Shown: positions 1 to 5,909 of the stretch, in pieces | Layout: each line of letters starts with the position of its first letter | Position numbering within the stretch: position 1 is the first letter of the stretch | DNA from: Acidimicrobiaceae bacterium | Lineage (GTDB): Bacteria > Actinomycetota > Acidimicrobiia > Acidimicrobiales > RAAP-2 | Direction: 5' to 3' | Length of the DNA: 6,986 bases | Assembly (NCBI GenBank): GCA_030838245.1 | Contig: JAUTXB010000099.1 | Span: 1-6,986 of the forward strand | The notes under the pieces: model-generated | Told to the model about the DNA's origin: nothing | What the model saw: only the letters and a program-made list of their open reading frames with translations | The model's database searches: none | Made by a program: the position numbers and the translations under genes

Positions 1-186
1 CACCAAAACGCCATGAACCACTTCAGCTACGACCCGTTCTCTTCCATCCCCAAGAACGAGGCCACCGTCAGGGCCCTGCGGGCCCGCCAGGCCGGACGGG
101 ACGTGGCCATCCGCTCCACCCGCCGCAACCCTCAGGCGCCCCACGCCAACAAGGCCTCCGACCTCGGCGCCCTGACCAACAGCTGA
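1..186 (+). CDS. Partial CDS, C-terminal 61 residues; probable amidohydrolase family protein
   Basis: An open frame runs from the left edge to a TGA at 184-186, giving the last 61 residues of a protein whose start lies outside the window. It contains NAMNHFSYDPFS, then a basic stretch around ATVRALRARQAGRDVAIRS, and ends in DLGALTNS. From memory this resembles the C-terminal tail of actinobacterial metal-dependent amidohydrolases (amidohydrolase 2 / ACMSD-like), where an aromatic-rich DPF segment and an ALRA helix close the protein. No catalytic residue falls in the visible part, so the family call is tentative. The stop is 3 bases before the P450 start, so the two are probably one operon. 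A second, complete amidohydrolase lies on the other strand at 4596-5780. If the family call is wrong, this is still a real gene end, given its high-GC codon use and spacing to the P450. Confidence 0.5.
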   Translation, partial: HQNAMNHFSYDPFSSIPKNEATVRALRARQAGRDVAIRSTRRNPQAPHANKASDLGALTNS

Positions 187-189
187 GCG

Positions 190-1380
190 ATGACCGACAC
201 CCAAGACAGAGCCACCAGCGAGCCGTTCGACGGCGCCTTGTTCATGGACATGACGCGGGCCGGCAACCCCCAGACTCTTTATCGCCAGGCCCGGGACAAC
301 GCGGCCATCGTGCCCGGACCCCTCGGGGGATTCCAGGTCATGCGGCGGGCCGAAGTCGATTTCGCCCTCCAGCACCCGGACATCTTCTCCTCGGCCATGG
401 AAGCAGTCGACCTGGGCCAGACCGTTCCGCTCATTCCCTTGCAGGTCGACCCACCCGACCATTCCAAGTACCGGAAGCTCCTCGACCCGATCTTCGCGCC
501 CAAGCAGATGAACCAGATCGAGCCGGACATCGCCCGTTTGGTCAACGAGCTCATCGATGCCTTCATCGACAAGGGATCCTGTGAGTTCACCACTGCGCTG
601 GCCGAGCCCCTTCCCTCTTCGGTGTTCCTCCGCCTGCTCGGCCTGCCCCTGTCTGACCTCGACATGTTCTTGGGGATGAAGAACGGCATCCTCCGTCCCC
701 AGGTGTCCGACCTCGAGGAGATGAAGGCAGCGCAACGGGCCACTGCGGCCGAGATCGAAGGCTACTTCTCCGAGGCGCTGGCCGACCGCAGGCGCAAGCC
801 CCAAGAGGACCTGTTGAGCAGGTTCCTGGCCGCCGAGGTCGATGGTGCCCGGCTGGAGGAAGACGAGATCATCGGCATCTGCTTCCTGTTCATCCTGGCC
901 GGGCTGGACACGGTGACCGACACCCTCGAGTGCTTCTTCGCCTATCTGGCCCAGAACCCCGACCAACGCCGGGCCATCGTCGCCGACCCGACCATCATCC
1001 CCTCGGCGGTCGAGGAGCTGTTGCGTTGGGAGAGCCCGGTCACCGGCGTGGCCCGTGTGGCGGCCCAGGACGCCGAGGTCGGCGGCTGTCCGATCCACAA
1101 GGGTGATCACGTGGGCATCAGCATCGGGTCGGCCAACACCGACGAGCGGGCGTTGCCCGACGCCGACACCGTGAACCTCACCCGTCAGCCCAACAAGCAC
1201 CTGGCCTTTGGCGGCGGTGTCCACCGTTGCCTCGGGTCGCACCTGGCCCGCCTGGAGCTCCGTACAACGCTGCGCGAGTGGCACAAGCGCATTCCTGACT
1301 ACGCCATCGCGCCAGGGGTGGAGCTGCAGTACATGCTCGGTCTTCGCCAGATCGAGACGCTTCCGCTCAACTTCGGCTGA
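190..1380 (+). CDS. Cytochrome P450 monooxygenase
   Basis: A complete 396-residue soluble bacterial P450, normal length for the family. Heme-dependent monooxygenases of this type use electrons from a ferredoxin and reductase to hydroxylate small substrates in the cytoplasm. Visible motifs in order: C-helix HSKYR (H91, R95, heme propionate contacts); I-helix AGLDT (A237-T241) with the D240/T241 acid-alcohol pair for oxygen activation; K-helix ExxR at E276-R279; heme loop FGGGVHRCLG with axial C347. The IPLQVDPPDH segment and the GLDTV of the I-helix recall the P450cam-like and terpene-oxidising bacterial groups. That supports a small hydrophobic substrate only as inference. The ATG at 190 follows the upstream stop by 3 bases and has no clear Shine-Dalgarno sequence, so translational coupling is likely. 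No ferredoxin or reductase gene is in the window, so redox partners must be encoded elsewhere or upstream. Subfamily cannot be assigned by eye. Confidence 0.96.
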   Translation: MTDTQDRATSEPFDGALFMDMTRAGNPQTLYRQARDNAAIVPGPLGGFQVMRRAEVDFALQHPDIFSSAMEAVDLGQTVPLIPLQVDPPDHSKYRKLLDPIFAPKQMNQIEPDIARLVNELIDAFIDKGSCEFTTALAEPLPSSVFLRLLGLPLSDLDMFLGMKNGILRPQVSDLEEMKAAQRATAAEIEGYFSEALADRRRKPQEDLLSRFLAAEVDGARLEEDEIIGICFLFILAGLDTVTDTLECFFAYLAQNPDQRRAIVADPTIIPSAVEELLRWESPVTGVARVAAQDAEVGGCPIHKGDHVGISIGSANTDERALPDADTVNLTRQPNKHLAFGGGVHRCLGSHLARLELRTTLREWHKRIPDYAIAPGVELQYMLGLRQIETLPLNFG

Positions 1381-1415
1381 TTCGGCGCGGCCGTCGGCGT
1401 CGCCACGGCACCGAA
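1381..1415 (+). terminator. Putative stem-loop terminator after the P450 gene
   Basis: Directly after the P450 TGA, TTCGG (1381-1385) pairs with CCGAA (1411-1415). Inside this, GCCGT-c-GGC (1390-1398) pairs with GCCACGGC (1402-1409) around a 3-base loop with one bulged base. There is no real T-tract, only CCCTTTCG downstream, which is common for actinobacterial terminators. It could instead be an RNA-stabilising 3' hairpin. Confidence 0.4.
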
Positions 1416-1425
1416 CAACCCCTTT

Positions 1426-1444
1426 CGCTCGGTCGGCGCGAGCG
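1426..1444 (+). terminator. Second short stem-loop downstream of the P450 gene
   Basis: CGCTCG (1426-1431) and CGAGCG (1439-1444) form a 6-bp stem around a 7-base loop. It lies eleven bases after the first hairpin and is followed by GATTCCTT. A tandem arrangement supports a termination region, but a 6-bp GC stem can arise by chance at this base composition. Confidence 0.25.
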
Positions 1445-1458
1445 GATTCCTTGCCGCT

Positions 1459-1498
1459 TTGGCTCCCGTCGTTCGATGTCGGCTACATTGCCGATCGA
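1459..1498 (+). promoter_or_regulatory. Possible promoter and overlapping inverted repeat upstream of the binding protein gene
   Basis: TACATT (1484-1489) fits the TAnnnT pattern of an actinobacterial -10 box. TTGGCT (1459-1464) could be a -35, although the 19-base spacer is long. The -10 candidate is exactly the loop of an inverted repeat: TCGGC (1479-1483) with GCCGA (1490-1494), extended by TCGA (1473-1476) and TCGA (1495-1498) across a 2-base offset. A repressor site over the -10 would suit a substrate-induced transport gene. The boxes are weak matches and the call is inference. Confidence 0.3.
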
Positions 1499-1590
1499 CA
1501 ACGGGAAAAGAGCTGTTTTCGGTCGGCCGGTGAGGGGAGCGCGCGCGTTTGAGCGGCGCTACCGAGCCACCAGGCGGCCGTCGACGCAAC

Positions 1591-1600
1591 GGGGAAGGAA
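1591..1600 (+). promoter_or_regulatory. Strong ribosome binding site for the binding protein gene
   Basis: GGGGAAGGAA lies 6 bases before the ATG at 1607. It is the clearest Shine-Dalgarno sequence on the + strand of the window and fixes the start just before the signal peptide. High expression would suit an extracytoplasmic binding protein. Confidence 0.75.
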
Positions 1601-1606
1601 ACACGA

Positions 1607-2824
1607 ATGCGTAAGTCGTTTCGGACGGTAGGGGCGTCGATTGCGGTGGGGGTATTGGCCCTGACGGCAACCGTCGCCACCGGTGGCGCGGCCTCTGCGG
1701 CCAAGAACACCAGCCCGATCGTCGTCGGCGGGGTGTGGTCCGCCTCCACCTATACCGGTGCCGACGTCGGGGCCAAGGCGGCATTCAATGCCTTCAACGC
1801 CGCCGGTGGTCTCGGCGGGCGCAAGATCAAGTTCATCGGGATGCAGGACGACGGCCAGAACCCGACCTCGGACATCGCCGCGGCCAAGGCGCTGGTCAAC
1901 GAACATGTCTTGGCCGTCGTGCCCGTGGTCACCGAGGCGTGGGTGGCCGGCAAGGTCTTGCAGCAGGCCGCCATTCCCTATTTCGGCTGGGGCATCTCCA
2001 CCGGATGGTGGCAATCGAGCAACGGCTTCAGCTTCGTGGGTGCGGTACCGCCCAACCCGAAGGACGAGAAGCAGGTACGCAGCGTGGCCACCGAGATCTG
2101 TCTGACGGTCAAGGGTGGGTGCAAGGGCAAGACGGTGGCCCTGGCCGCCATCAACAACGCCTCGGCCATCAACTCGCTGCAGCTGTTCGCAGCCGAGTGG
2201 AAGAAAGAAGGGGCCAAGGTGGTGGCCCAGGTCTCCTCGATCCCCGAACCGCCCGCGGTGGTCAGTGACTACACGCCGTACGTCAACCAGCTGATGACGT
2301 CGAACAACGGCAAGCAGCCCGACTTCATCCAGCAGGTCCTGCCGCCCGAGGACGACGTGTCGATCATCGCCCAGTTGAACCATTCGGGCTTCAAGGGCAC
2401 CGACTACAACTTCTCGCTCTACGACCCCCGCGCCGCGGCCGTGGCCAAGGGCAGTGACACCCTGGTCACGTTCGCTCCCTGGGAGCAGAGCAGCGCGGCA
2501 GTGGCCCAGATGACCAAGGACGTCAAGGCCACCGACCCCAACGTCATCCTGGGCCAGCCCACTGAGGCGGGTTACTGGTCGGCCGAGATGCTGATTGCCG
2601 CCCTGAAGAAGGTCGGTCCGTCGGTGACCTCGGCCAGCCTGACTGCGGCCTTGAACAAGGGCTGGACGTTCTCTGTCCCCGGTGGCACCGGGCCGGCCAC
2701 CTTCCCGGGCGCCCACGCCGGGCCCGGGGGCTGTGGGTCCATCGTCAGCAGCAACGGTCAGAAGTACAGCGTCGTGCTGCCCCTCACCTGCATACCGCTG
2801 ACCAAGAACCCGCTTCTCGGTTGA
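1607..2824 (+). CDS. Secreted ABC transporter substrate-binding protein, LivK/type I periplasmic-binding fold
   Basis: A 405-residue extracytoplasmic solute-binding protein of the branched-chain amino acid (Peripla_BP_6, LivK-like) group. These proteins capture a ligand outside the membrane and deliver it to a LivHMGF-type ABC importer. The N-terminus is a Sec signal: basic MRKSFR, a hydrophobic core at about 8-25, and an AxA site (A29-S30-A31) giving cleavage near residue 31-32. The mature start has the usual PIVVGGVWS strand, then a first lobe with FNAAGGLGGRKIKF (about 63-76), MQDDGQNP, and a lid region near PYFGWGISTGWW. No lipobox cysteine is present. Four cysteines (C165, C172, C376, C395) all lie in the mature part and may form two disulfides. 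Ligand cannot be told; in catabolic regions such proteins often bind aromatic acids or amides as well as Leu/Ile/Val. Permease and ATPase genes are absent from the window. It appears monocistronic, with its own leader and a downstream hairpin. Confidence 0.93.
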   Translation: MRKSFRTVGASIAVGVLALTATVATGGAASAAKNTSPIVVGGVWSASTYTGADVGAKAAFNAFNAAGGLGGRKIKFIGMQDDGQNPTSDIAAAKALVNEHVLAVVPVVTEAWVAGKVLQQAAIPYFGWGISTGWWQSSNGFSFVGAVPPNPKDEKQVRSVATEICLTVKGGCKGKTVALAAINNASAINSLQLFAAEWKKEGAKVVAQVSSIPEPPAVVSDYTPYVNQLMTSNNGKQPDFIQQVLPPEDDVSIIAQLNHSGFKGTDYNFSLYDPRAAAVAKGSDTLVTFAPWEQSSAAVAQMTKDVKATDPNVILGQPTEAGYWSAEMLIAALKKVGPSVTSASLTAALNKGWTFSVPGGTGPATFPGAHAGPGGCGSIVSSNGQKYSVVLPLTCIPLTKNPLLG

Positions 2825-2831
2825 GTGCGAC

Positions 2832-2861
2832 CACCCCGGGGTCGCTACTGACCCCGGGGTG
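2832..2861. terminator. Perfect 12-bp hairpin, likely bidirectional terminator
   Basis: CACCCCGGGGTC (2832-2843) and GACCCCGGGGTG (2850-2861) are exact reverse complements around the loop GCTACT. CGA/TCG outside could extend the stem past one bulged base. It sits 7 bases after the binding protein stop and 15 bases from the SDR stop on the other strand, between two convergent genes. Stability is very high and there is no T-tract on either side. Because the stem is symmetric it can serve both strands. Confidence 0.8.
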
Positions 2862-2876
2862 TCGTGAGCCGCTCGT

Positions 2877-3635
2877 TCAGGTGACGACGACCCCGCCGTC
2901 GACCGGGACGGTCGTCCCGGTCACGAACGAAGCGGCGTCGGAGAGCAAAAACGAGATCACCGCGGCGGGCTCGGCGGCTTCGCCCGCCCGCTGGAGCGGA
3001 TAGCTACGGCGAACGGCGGCCAACCCCTCGGGTGAGGTGAAGGCGCCCATGGTCATCGGTGTGTTCGTCCCACCCGGGCACACGCAGTTGGCCCGGATGC
3101 CCTCGGGCCCGTACTGGACGGCGATGAGCCGGGTGAGGGCATCGACGCCACCCTTGCTGGCCGTGTAGCCGGCGCCCCTCCCGTGTCCTCTTAGGGCGGC
3201 GGTGGATGCCACCGTCACCACCGAGCCACCAGGCCGAGCCAGGTGGCGGAGGCTGTGCTTGGCCACCAGGAACGTCCCCACCAGGTTCACGGTGAGGACG
3301 GCCATAAACTGGTCGAGCTCGATGTCGGCGATGGGGGCGAAGTCCCCACCGACGAAGATCCCCGCACAGGTGGCCACCCCGGCTAGCGGACCGAGGTCGG
3401 CCACCGCCTCCTCGATGGCCTTGGACACCGCGGCTTCGTCGGCGACGTCAAGGGCGGTGGGGAGAAGCGACCCGTGGCCGGGCGGCACCTCGCCGGTCAG
3501 AGCGTCGAGCGCGCCGGCGTCACGGTCCAGGGCGATGAGGTTCGCTCCGTCGCCCAGCAGCTGGAGGGACAGGGCCTTGCCGATGCCACTGGCCGCCCCG
3601 CTCACCACGTAGGTCCTTCCGGAATGGCCGGTCAC
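2877..3635 (-). CDS. Short-chain dehydrogenase/reductase (SDR), classical type
   Basis: A 252-residue classical SDR, probably an NAD-dependent alcohol or hydroxyacyl dehydrogenase. I chose the GTG at 3635, one base after the thioesterase TGA, because it puts the first beta-strand (RTYVVSG) at the usual place. An upstream start at 3704 would add 23 residues of low-complexity sequence inside the thioesterase gene. Motifs: nucleotide-binding SGAASGIG (S12-G19); D37 at the end of beta-2, favouring NAD over NADP; D63 contacting adenine; CAG (90-92) in place of the usual NNAG; catalytic tetrad N117, S144, Y157, K161; PGG after beta-6; C-terminal FVTGTTVPVDGG. It is the last gene of the four-gene operon and ends just before the bidirectional hairpin. 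In this context it may oxidise a hydroxyl intermediate, which is inference; substrate is unknown. Confidence 0.93.
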   Translation of the reverse strand: MTGHSGRTYVVSGAASGIGKALSLQLLGDGANLIALDRDAGALDALTGEVPPGHGSLLPTALDVADEAAVSKAIEEAVADLGPLAGVATCAGIFVGGDFAPIADIELDQFMAVLTVNLVGTFLVAKHSLRHLARPGGSVVTVASTAALRGHGRGAGYTASKGGVDALTRLIAVQYGPEGIRANCVCPGGTNTPMTMGAFTSPEGLAAVRRSYPLQRAGEAAEPAAVISFLLSDAASFVTGTTVPVDGGVVVT

Positions 3636-3636
3636 G

Positions 3637-4071
3637 TCACTGTCCGTCGAGCAGCGTGTAGGACAGGGTCGACGAGGCCACCAGCTTGCGGTGGTCACCC
3701 ACATCGATCACATTGGCTTGGACCACGACGTTCCGCTTTCCCCGGCGGAGCACCTCGGTGACCACTCGGGCCGGCCCAACGGTGACGGCGCTGAGGAAGC
3801 GGATGTTCATGTCCGAGGCCACGATGTTGACCGAGCCGGCAGCCCGGACCGCGCACCCAGCAGCGCCGCACTCGATCAGTGCCCCCATCAACCCACCGTG
3901 CAGGCTCCCGTGGGGGTTGACGACCTCCTCGCGTAGCTCCATCTCGAGGGCCGGGCCCGTCTCGGGGTCCTCCACATGGTGCATCTCCATGAGCGAGAGG
4001 ATGTGCGTCGCGCCCACATCAATCGTTGTCATCTTCATGTCTGCCCCGTCCTGGTCCGAAGTCCCGCTCAC
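3637..4071 (-). CDS. PaaI-family hotdog thioesterase
   Basis: A 144-residue single hotdog-fold protein, usual length for PaaI/YbgC-like acyl-CoA thioesterases, which hydrolyse (aryl)acyl-CoA to acid and CoA as tetramers in the cytoplasm. The signature NPHGSLHGGLMGALIE holds N52, H58-G59-G60 and E67. Spacing N+6 to HGG and +9 to the acidic residue matches the PaaI active-site helix, with Glu where E. coli PaaI has Asp. Later strands ASDMNIRFLSAV and KLVASSTLSYTLL are typical. The start is uncertain. The GTG at 4071 overlaps the upstream TGA by four bases (GTGA) and suggests coupling. The ATG at 4038 (M12) follows AGGACGGGGC and would give 133 residues. The third gene of the operon, it ends one base before the SDR start. 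It likely releases CoA from an intermediate made by neighbours or acts as a proofreading thioesterase; specificity is not visible. Confidence 0.92.
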   Translation of the reverse strand: MSGTSDQDGADMKMTTIDVGATHILSLMEMHHVEDPETGPALEMELREEVVNPHGSLHGGLMGALIECGAAGCAVRAAGSVNIVASDMNIRFLSAVTVGPARVVTEVLRRGKRNVVVQANVIDVGDHRKLVASSTLSYTLLDGQ

Positions 4072-4589
4072 GCCGTGGCCAGCGAGGCGACCTGGTCGAC
4101 GAGGTGGCCCACCCGTTCCCCGTCGACGGACACCATGTCGGGCTCGGCCCCGGCGCCGGCCAACATCTCACCAAGATGGTGGCGCAGCCGATCGAGGGCC
4201 CAGGGGAGCATGGCGCCGTTGGCCGCCGCGTCGTAGATGACCCAGCGGTTCCGAAGGGCACCGTCTTTGTCATGGTGGATGTAGTGGTAGTGGGGGTCCT
4301 CGTCGAAGCAATCGAAGCGGAGGTACTCGTGGCCGGTGGCGGCCGAGAGCACGTGGATCGACACTCCTCGGTCGTCCAGGGCACCGCCGTGTTGCACCCG
4401 CGCCTCGAAGGCGGCGGCGTGGTCGGGGTTGTCGCGGTACAGGGCGCGCAACGACTCGGTGGTGATGTGCCGCCGTTCGACGCCGATCCGGATCGGGCCC
4501 TCGGCCACGAAGGTCGTCTCGTCGGGCACCAGCGGCTCCGGTGGCAGCGTCACCACCTTCCCGACCTTCTCGATGTTCACCGGGTCCAT
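4068..4589 (-). CDS. Conserved-looking hypothetical protein, 173 residues, His-rich central motif
   Basis: I do not recognise this family with confidence. The protein is 173 residues, soluble, with no signal peptide or membrane segment. The middle part carries GHEYLRFDCFDEDPHYHYI (86-104) and then HHDKDG, so H87, C94, D96, D98, H100, H102, H105 and H106 cluster and could form a metal or ligand site. This is followed by WVIYD and a helical C-terminal part with LPWALDRLRHHLGEML, ending DQVASLATA. The charged, aromatic-rich core looks like a folded enzyme or cupin/hotdog-sized accessory protein rather than a spurious frame. The gene sits 6 bases after the amidohydrolase stop and overlaps the thioesterase start by GTGA, so it is translated with them. 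It could be a subunit or chaperone for the amidohydrolase, or an uncharacterised step of the same pathway. The ATG at 4589 is the only sensible start. Confidence 0.85.
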   Translation of the reverse strand: MDPVNIEKVGKVVTLPPEPLVPDETTFVAEGPIRIGVERRHITTESLRALYRDNPDHAAAFEARVQHGGALDDRGVSIHVLSAATGHEYLRFDCFDEDPHYHYIHHDKDGALRNRWVIYDAAANGAMLPWALDRLRHHLGEMLAGAGAEPDMVSVDGERVGHLVDQVASLATA

Positions 4590-4595
4590 GGGTTC

Positions 4596-5780
4596 TCAGG
4601 CCTCGGTCCCCGCTAACCAGTCGGCGGGCGCATGGGGAATGCCGTAGAGGTTGGCCGAGTTTTGCCACAGGAACTTGCGACGGATGTCCTCGGGGGCGTT
4701 CGCCAGTCCGTTCTCGATGGTTTCCTGGATGTTCTGGTAGAGGCAGGCCGTGTGCGGGAAGTCGGTCTCGAACAAGACGTTGTCCACCGGAAGGGCGTCG
4801 AGCAGGTAGGTGGGCGTGGCTTTCTCGAACCAGTACGTCACGTACACCTGTCGGGCGAAGAGCTCCGACGGAAGTATCTCGTCACCCCGGCGCCGTTCCT
4901 TTCTGGTCGCGCCCAGGTAACTGAAGTCGGCCGCTTCGAGCATGAACGGCACCCAGCCGGCGCCGCTCTCCACCGAGACGAACCTGGTCTCGGGGTGCCG
5001 GTTCAGTGCGCCACAGGAGATCAGGTCGGCACACTGGATGCCGTTCTTCAAGAACAGCAGGCAAGCCGCGTAGGTCTGGGTGCCCGCGTATCCGTGGGCC
5101 TCCTGTCGCTCCTGGTTGACCAGCTGTTTGAGGTCGTCCTCGCCGCCGCCGATGTGGAAGTGGATGGGAAGGCCCGCTTCGGCCGCCACCCGGTACAAGG
5201 GGTCCCAGTGCGCCGATCCCAGGGTGGGCAATCCGAAGCGTTGGGGCTCCCCGGTGAAGAGGATCCCGCGCAACCCGAGCTCGGCACCGCGCTCGATCTC
5301 GGCCACGGTGGCATCGATGTCCCAAAACGGCGTGGCCATCACGCCCAACAAACGGGTGGGGTCGGCCGAGCACCACTCGGCCAGGAAGTCGTTGTAGGCA
5401 GCCACGCACAGGAGCTTGAGGGCCTCGTCCCCGGCGTCGAGGAAGTGCTGGCTCCCGAACCCGGCCACGTTGGGATAGAGGACCTGGGCCCAGATGCGTG
5501 CCTCGTCCATGTAGGCCAGCCGTTGCCCGGCGTCGTAGGCCGCAGGGTGGCACTGCTCGAGGGTGGAGGGTTGCCCGGGCGGGAAGTCGGGCCACCCAGC
5601 TACGGCATTCATGCCGACGGTCCCGAGCGACTTGCCGCCCATCGTCCACAGGTCCCGGCCGTCGTCGTCCCGCACCATCGTCGGCCCGGCGTCGACATAC
5701 CGTTTCGGGAGTCGAGAGGACCAGACGTCGCGTGGCTCGGTGACGTGGGCGTCGGCGTCGATGACAGGAGTCGTGGTCAT
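4596..5780 (-). CDS. Amidohydrolase family 2 (ACMSD-like) metal-dependent hydrolase
   Basis: A 394-residue TIM-barrel amidohydrolase of the ACMSD-like group, whose members hydrolyse or decarboxylate aromatic and cyclic acids with a divalent metal. N-terminal motif VIDADAHVTEP holds D10 and H12. This is a DxH form rather than the HxH of canonical ACMSD, as common in the actinobacterial branch. Further ligands: IHFHIGGG (H207, H209), VESGAGWVPF (E271, replacing the more usual third histidine strand), and FETDFPH with D340 as the conserved barrel-end aspartate. A conserved QNSANLYGI tail is present. First gene of the operon, transcribed leftward from the divergent intergenic region. The ATG at 5780 has AGAGGGGG ten bases upstream. 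It is likely the key hydrolytic or decarboxylating step, with the 173-residue protein, thioesterase and SDR downstream. The exact reaction cannot be assigned; both hydrolases and decarboxylases share these motifs. Confidence 0.92.
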   Translation of the reverse strand: MTTTPVIDADAHVTEPRDVWSSRLPKRYVDAGPTMVRDDDGRDLWTMGGKSLGTVGMNAVAGWPDFPPGQPSTLEQCHPAAYDAGQRLAYMDEARIWAQVLYPNVAGFGSQHFLDAGDEALKLLCVAAYNDFLAEWCSADPTRLLGVMATPFWDIDATVAEIERGAELGLRGILFTGEPQRFGLPTLGSAHWDPLYRVAAEAGLPIHFHIGGGEDDLKQLVNQERQEAHGYAGTQTYAACLLFLKNGIQCADLISCGALNRHPETRFVSVESGAGWVPFMLEAADFSYLGATRKERRRGDEILPSELFARQVYVTYWFEKATPTYLLDALPVDNVLFETDFPHTACLYQNIQETIENGLANAPEDIRRKFLWQNSANLYGIPHAPADWLAGTEA

Positions 5781-5790
5781 CGCGCTGGTA

Positions 5791-5798
5791 CCCCCTCT
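5791..5798 (-). promoter_or_regulatory. Ribosome binding site for the amidohydrolase gene
   Basis: On the minus strand AGAGGGGG ends ten bases before the ATG at 5780. It is a good Shine-Dalgarno match and supports that start over internal alternatives. Confidence 0.6.
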
Positions 5799-5837
5799 GT
5801 TCGGTTCTGTGCGCGGCGCGCTGACGCCGTGCTCGAC

Positions 5838-5880
5838 CTATTGGCGAAAACATACTTTCTCAGATACCCGGGCAGTGCAA
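5838..5880. promoter_or_regulatory. AT-rich divergent promoter/operator region
   Basis: Within the 129-base gap between the divergent amidohydrolase and dienelactone hydrolase genes, this segment is clearly AT-richer than its surroundings. On the + strand TTGGCG (5841-5846) and GATACC (5863-5868), spacer 16, or TACTTT (5853-5858) are possible boxes. On the - strand TTGCAC (5880-5875) and TATGTT (5854-5849) are candidates with a long 20-base spacer. GAAAACATACTTTC (5846-5859) is a partial palindrome (GAAA/TTTC ends) that overlaps both, as a TetR/GntR-type operator would. None of the boxes is strong, but the base composition and position support regulation here. Confidence 0.45.
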
Positions 5881-5909
5881 GATCCTCGTCGCCGAGACAG
5901 ACTCGCGCC

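Noticed and set aside
1559..2716. 385-codon - strand open frame across the binding protein gene
   Set aside because: It is antisense to a gene with a clear signal peptide, ribosome binding site and family motifs. Its translation is Gly/Arg/His/Asp-rich with no recognisable domain.
3636..3704. N-terminal extension of the SDR to 3704
   Set aside because: It would overlap the thioesterase gene by 68 bases and adds Trp/Arg/Pro/Cys-rich residues not found in classical SDRs.
4026..4616. 196-codon + strand frame antisense to the 173-residue protein
   Set aside because: This raised the question of which strand is coding. The - strand is favoured because of the GTGA overlap, the short gap to the amidohydrolase and a normal protein-like composition, while the + frame has no ribosome binding site or domain.
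4632..5909. Long + strand open frame antisense to the amidohydrolase, continuous with the dienelactone hydrolase frame (open from 4632 to 6680)
   Set aside because: The part before 5910 has no recognisable domain and mirrors a clear amidohydrolase on the other strand. Long antisense frames are expected at this GC content. Only the portion from ATG 5910 matches a protein family.
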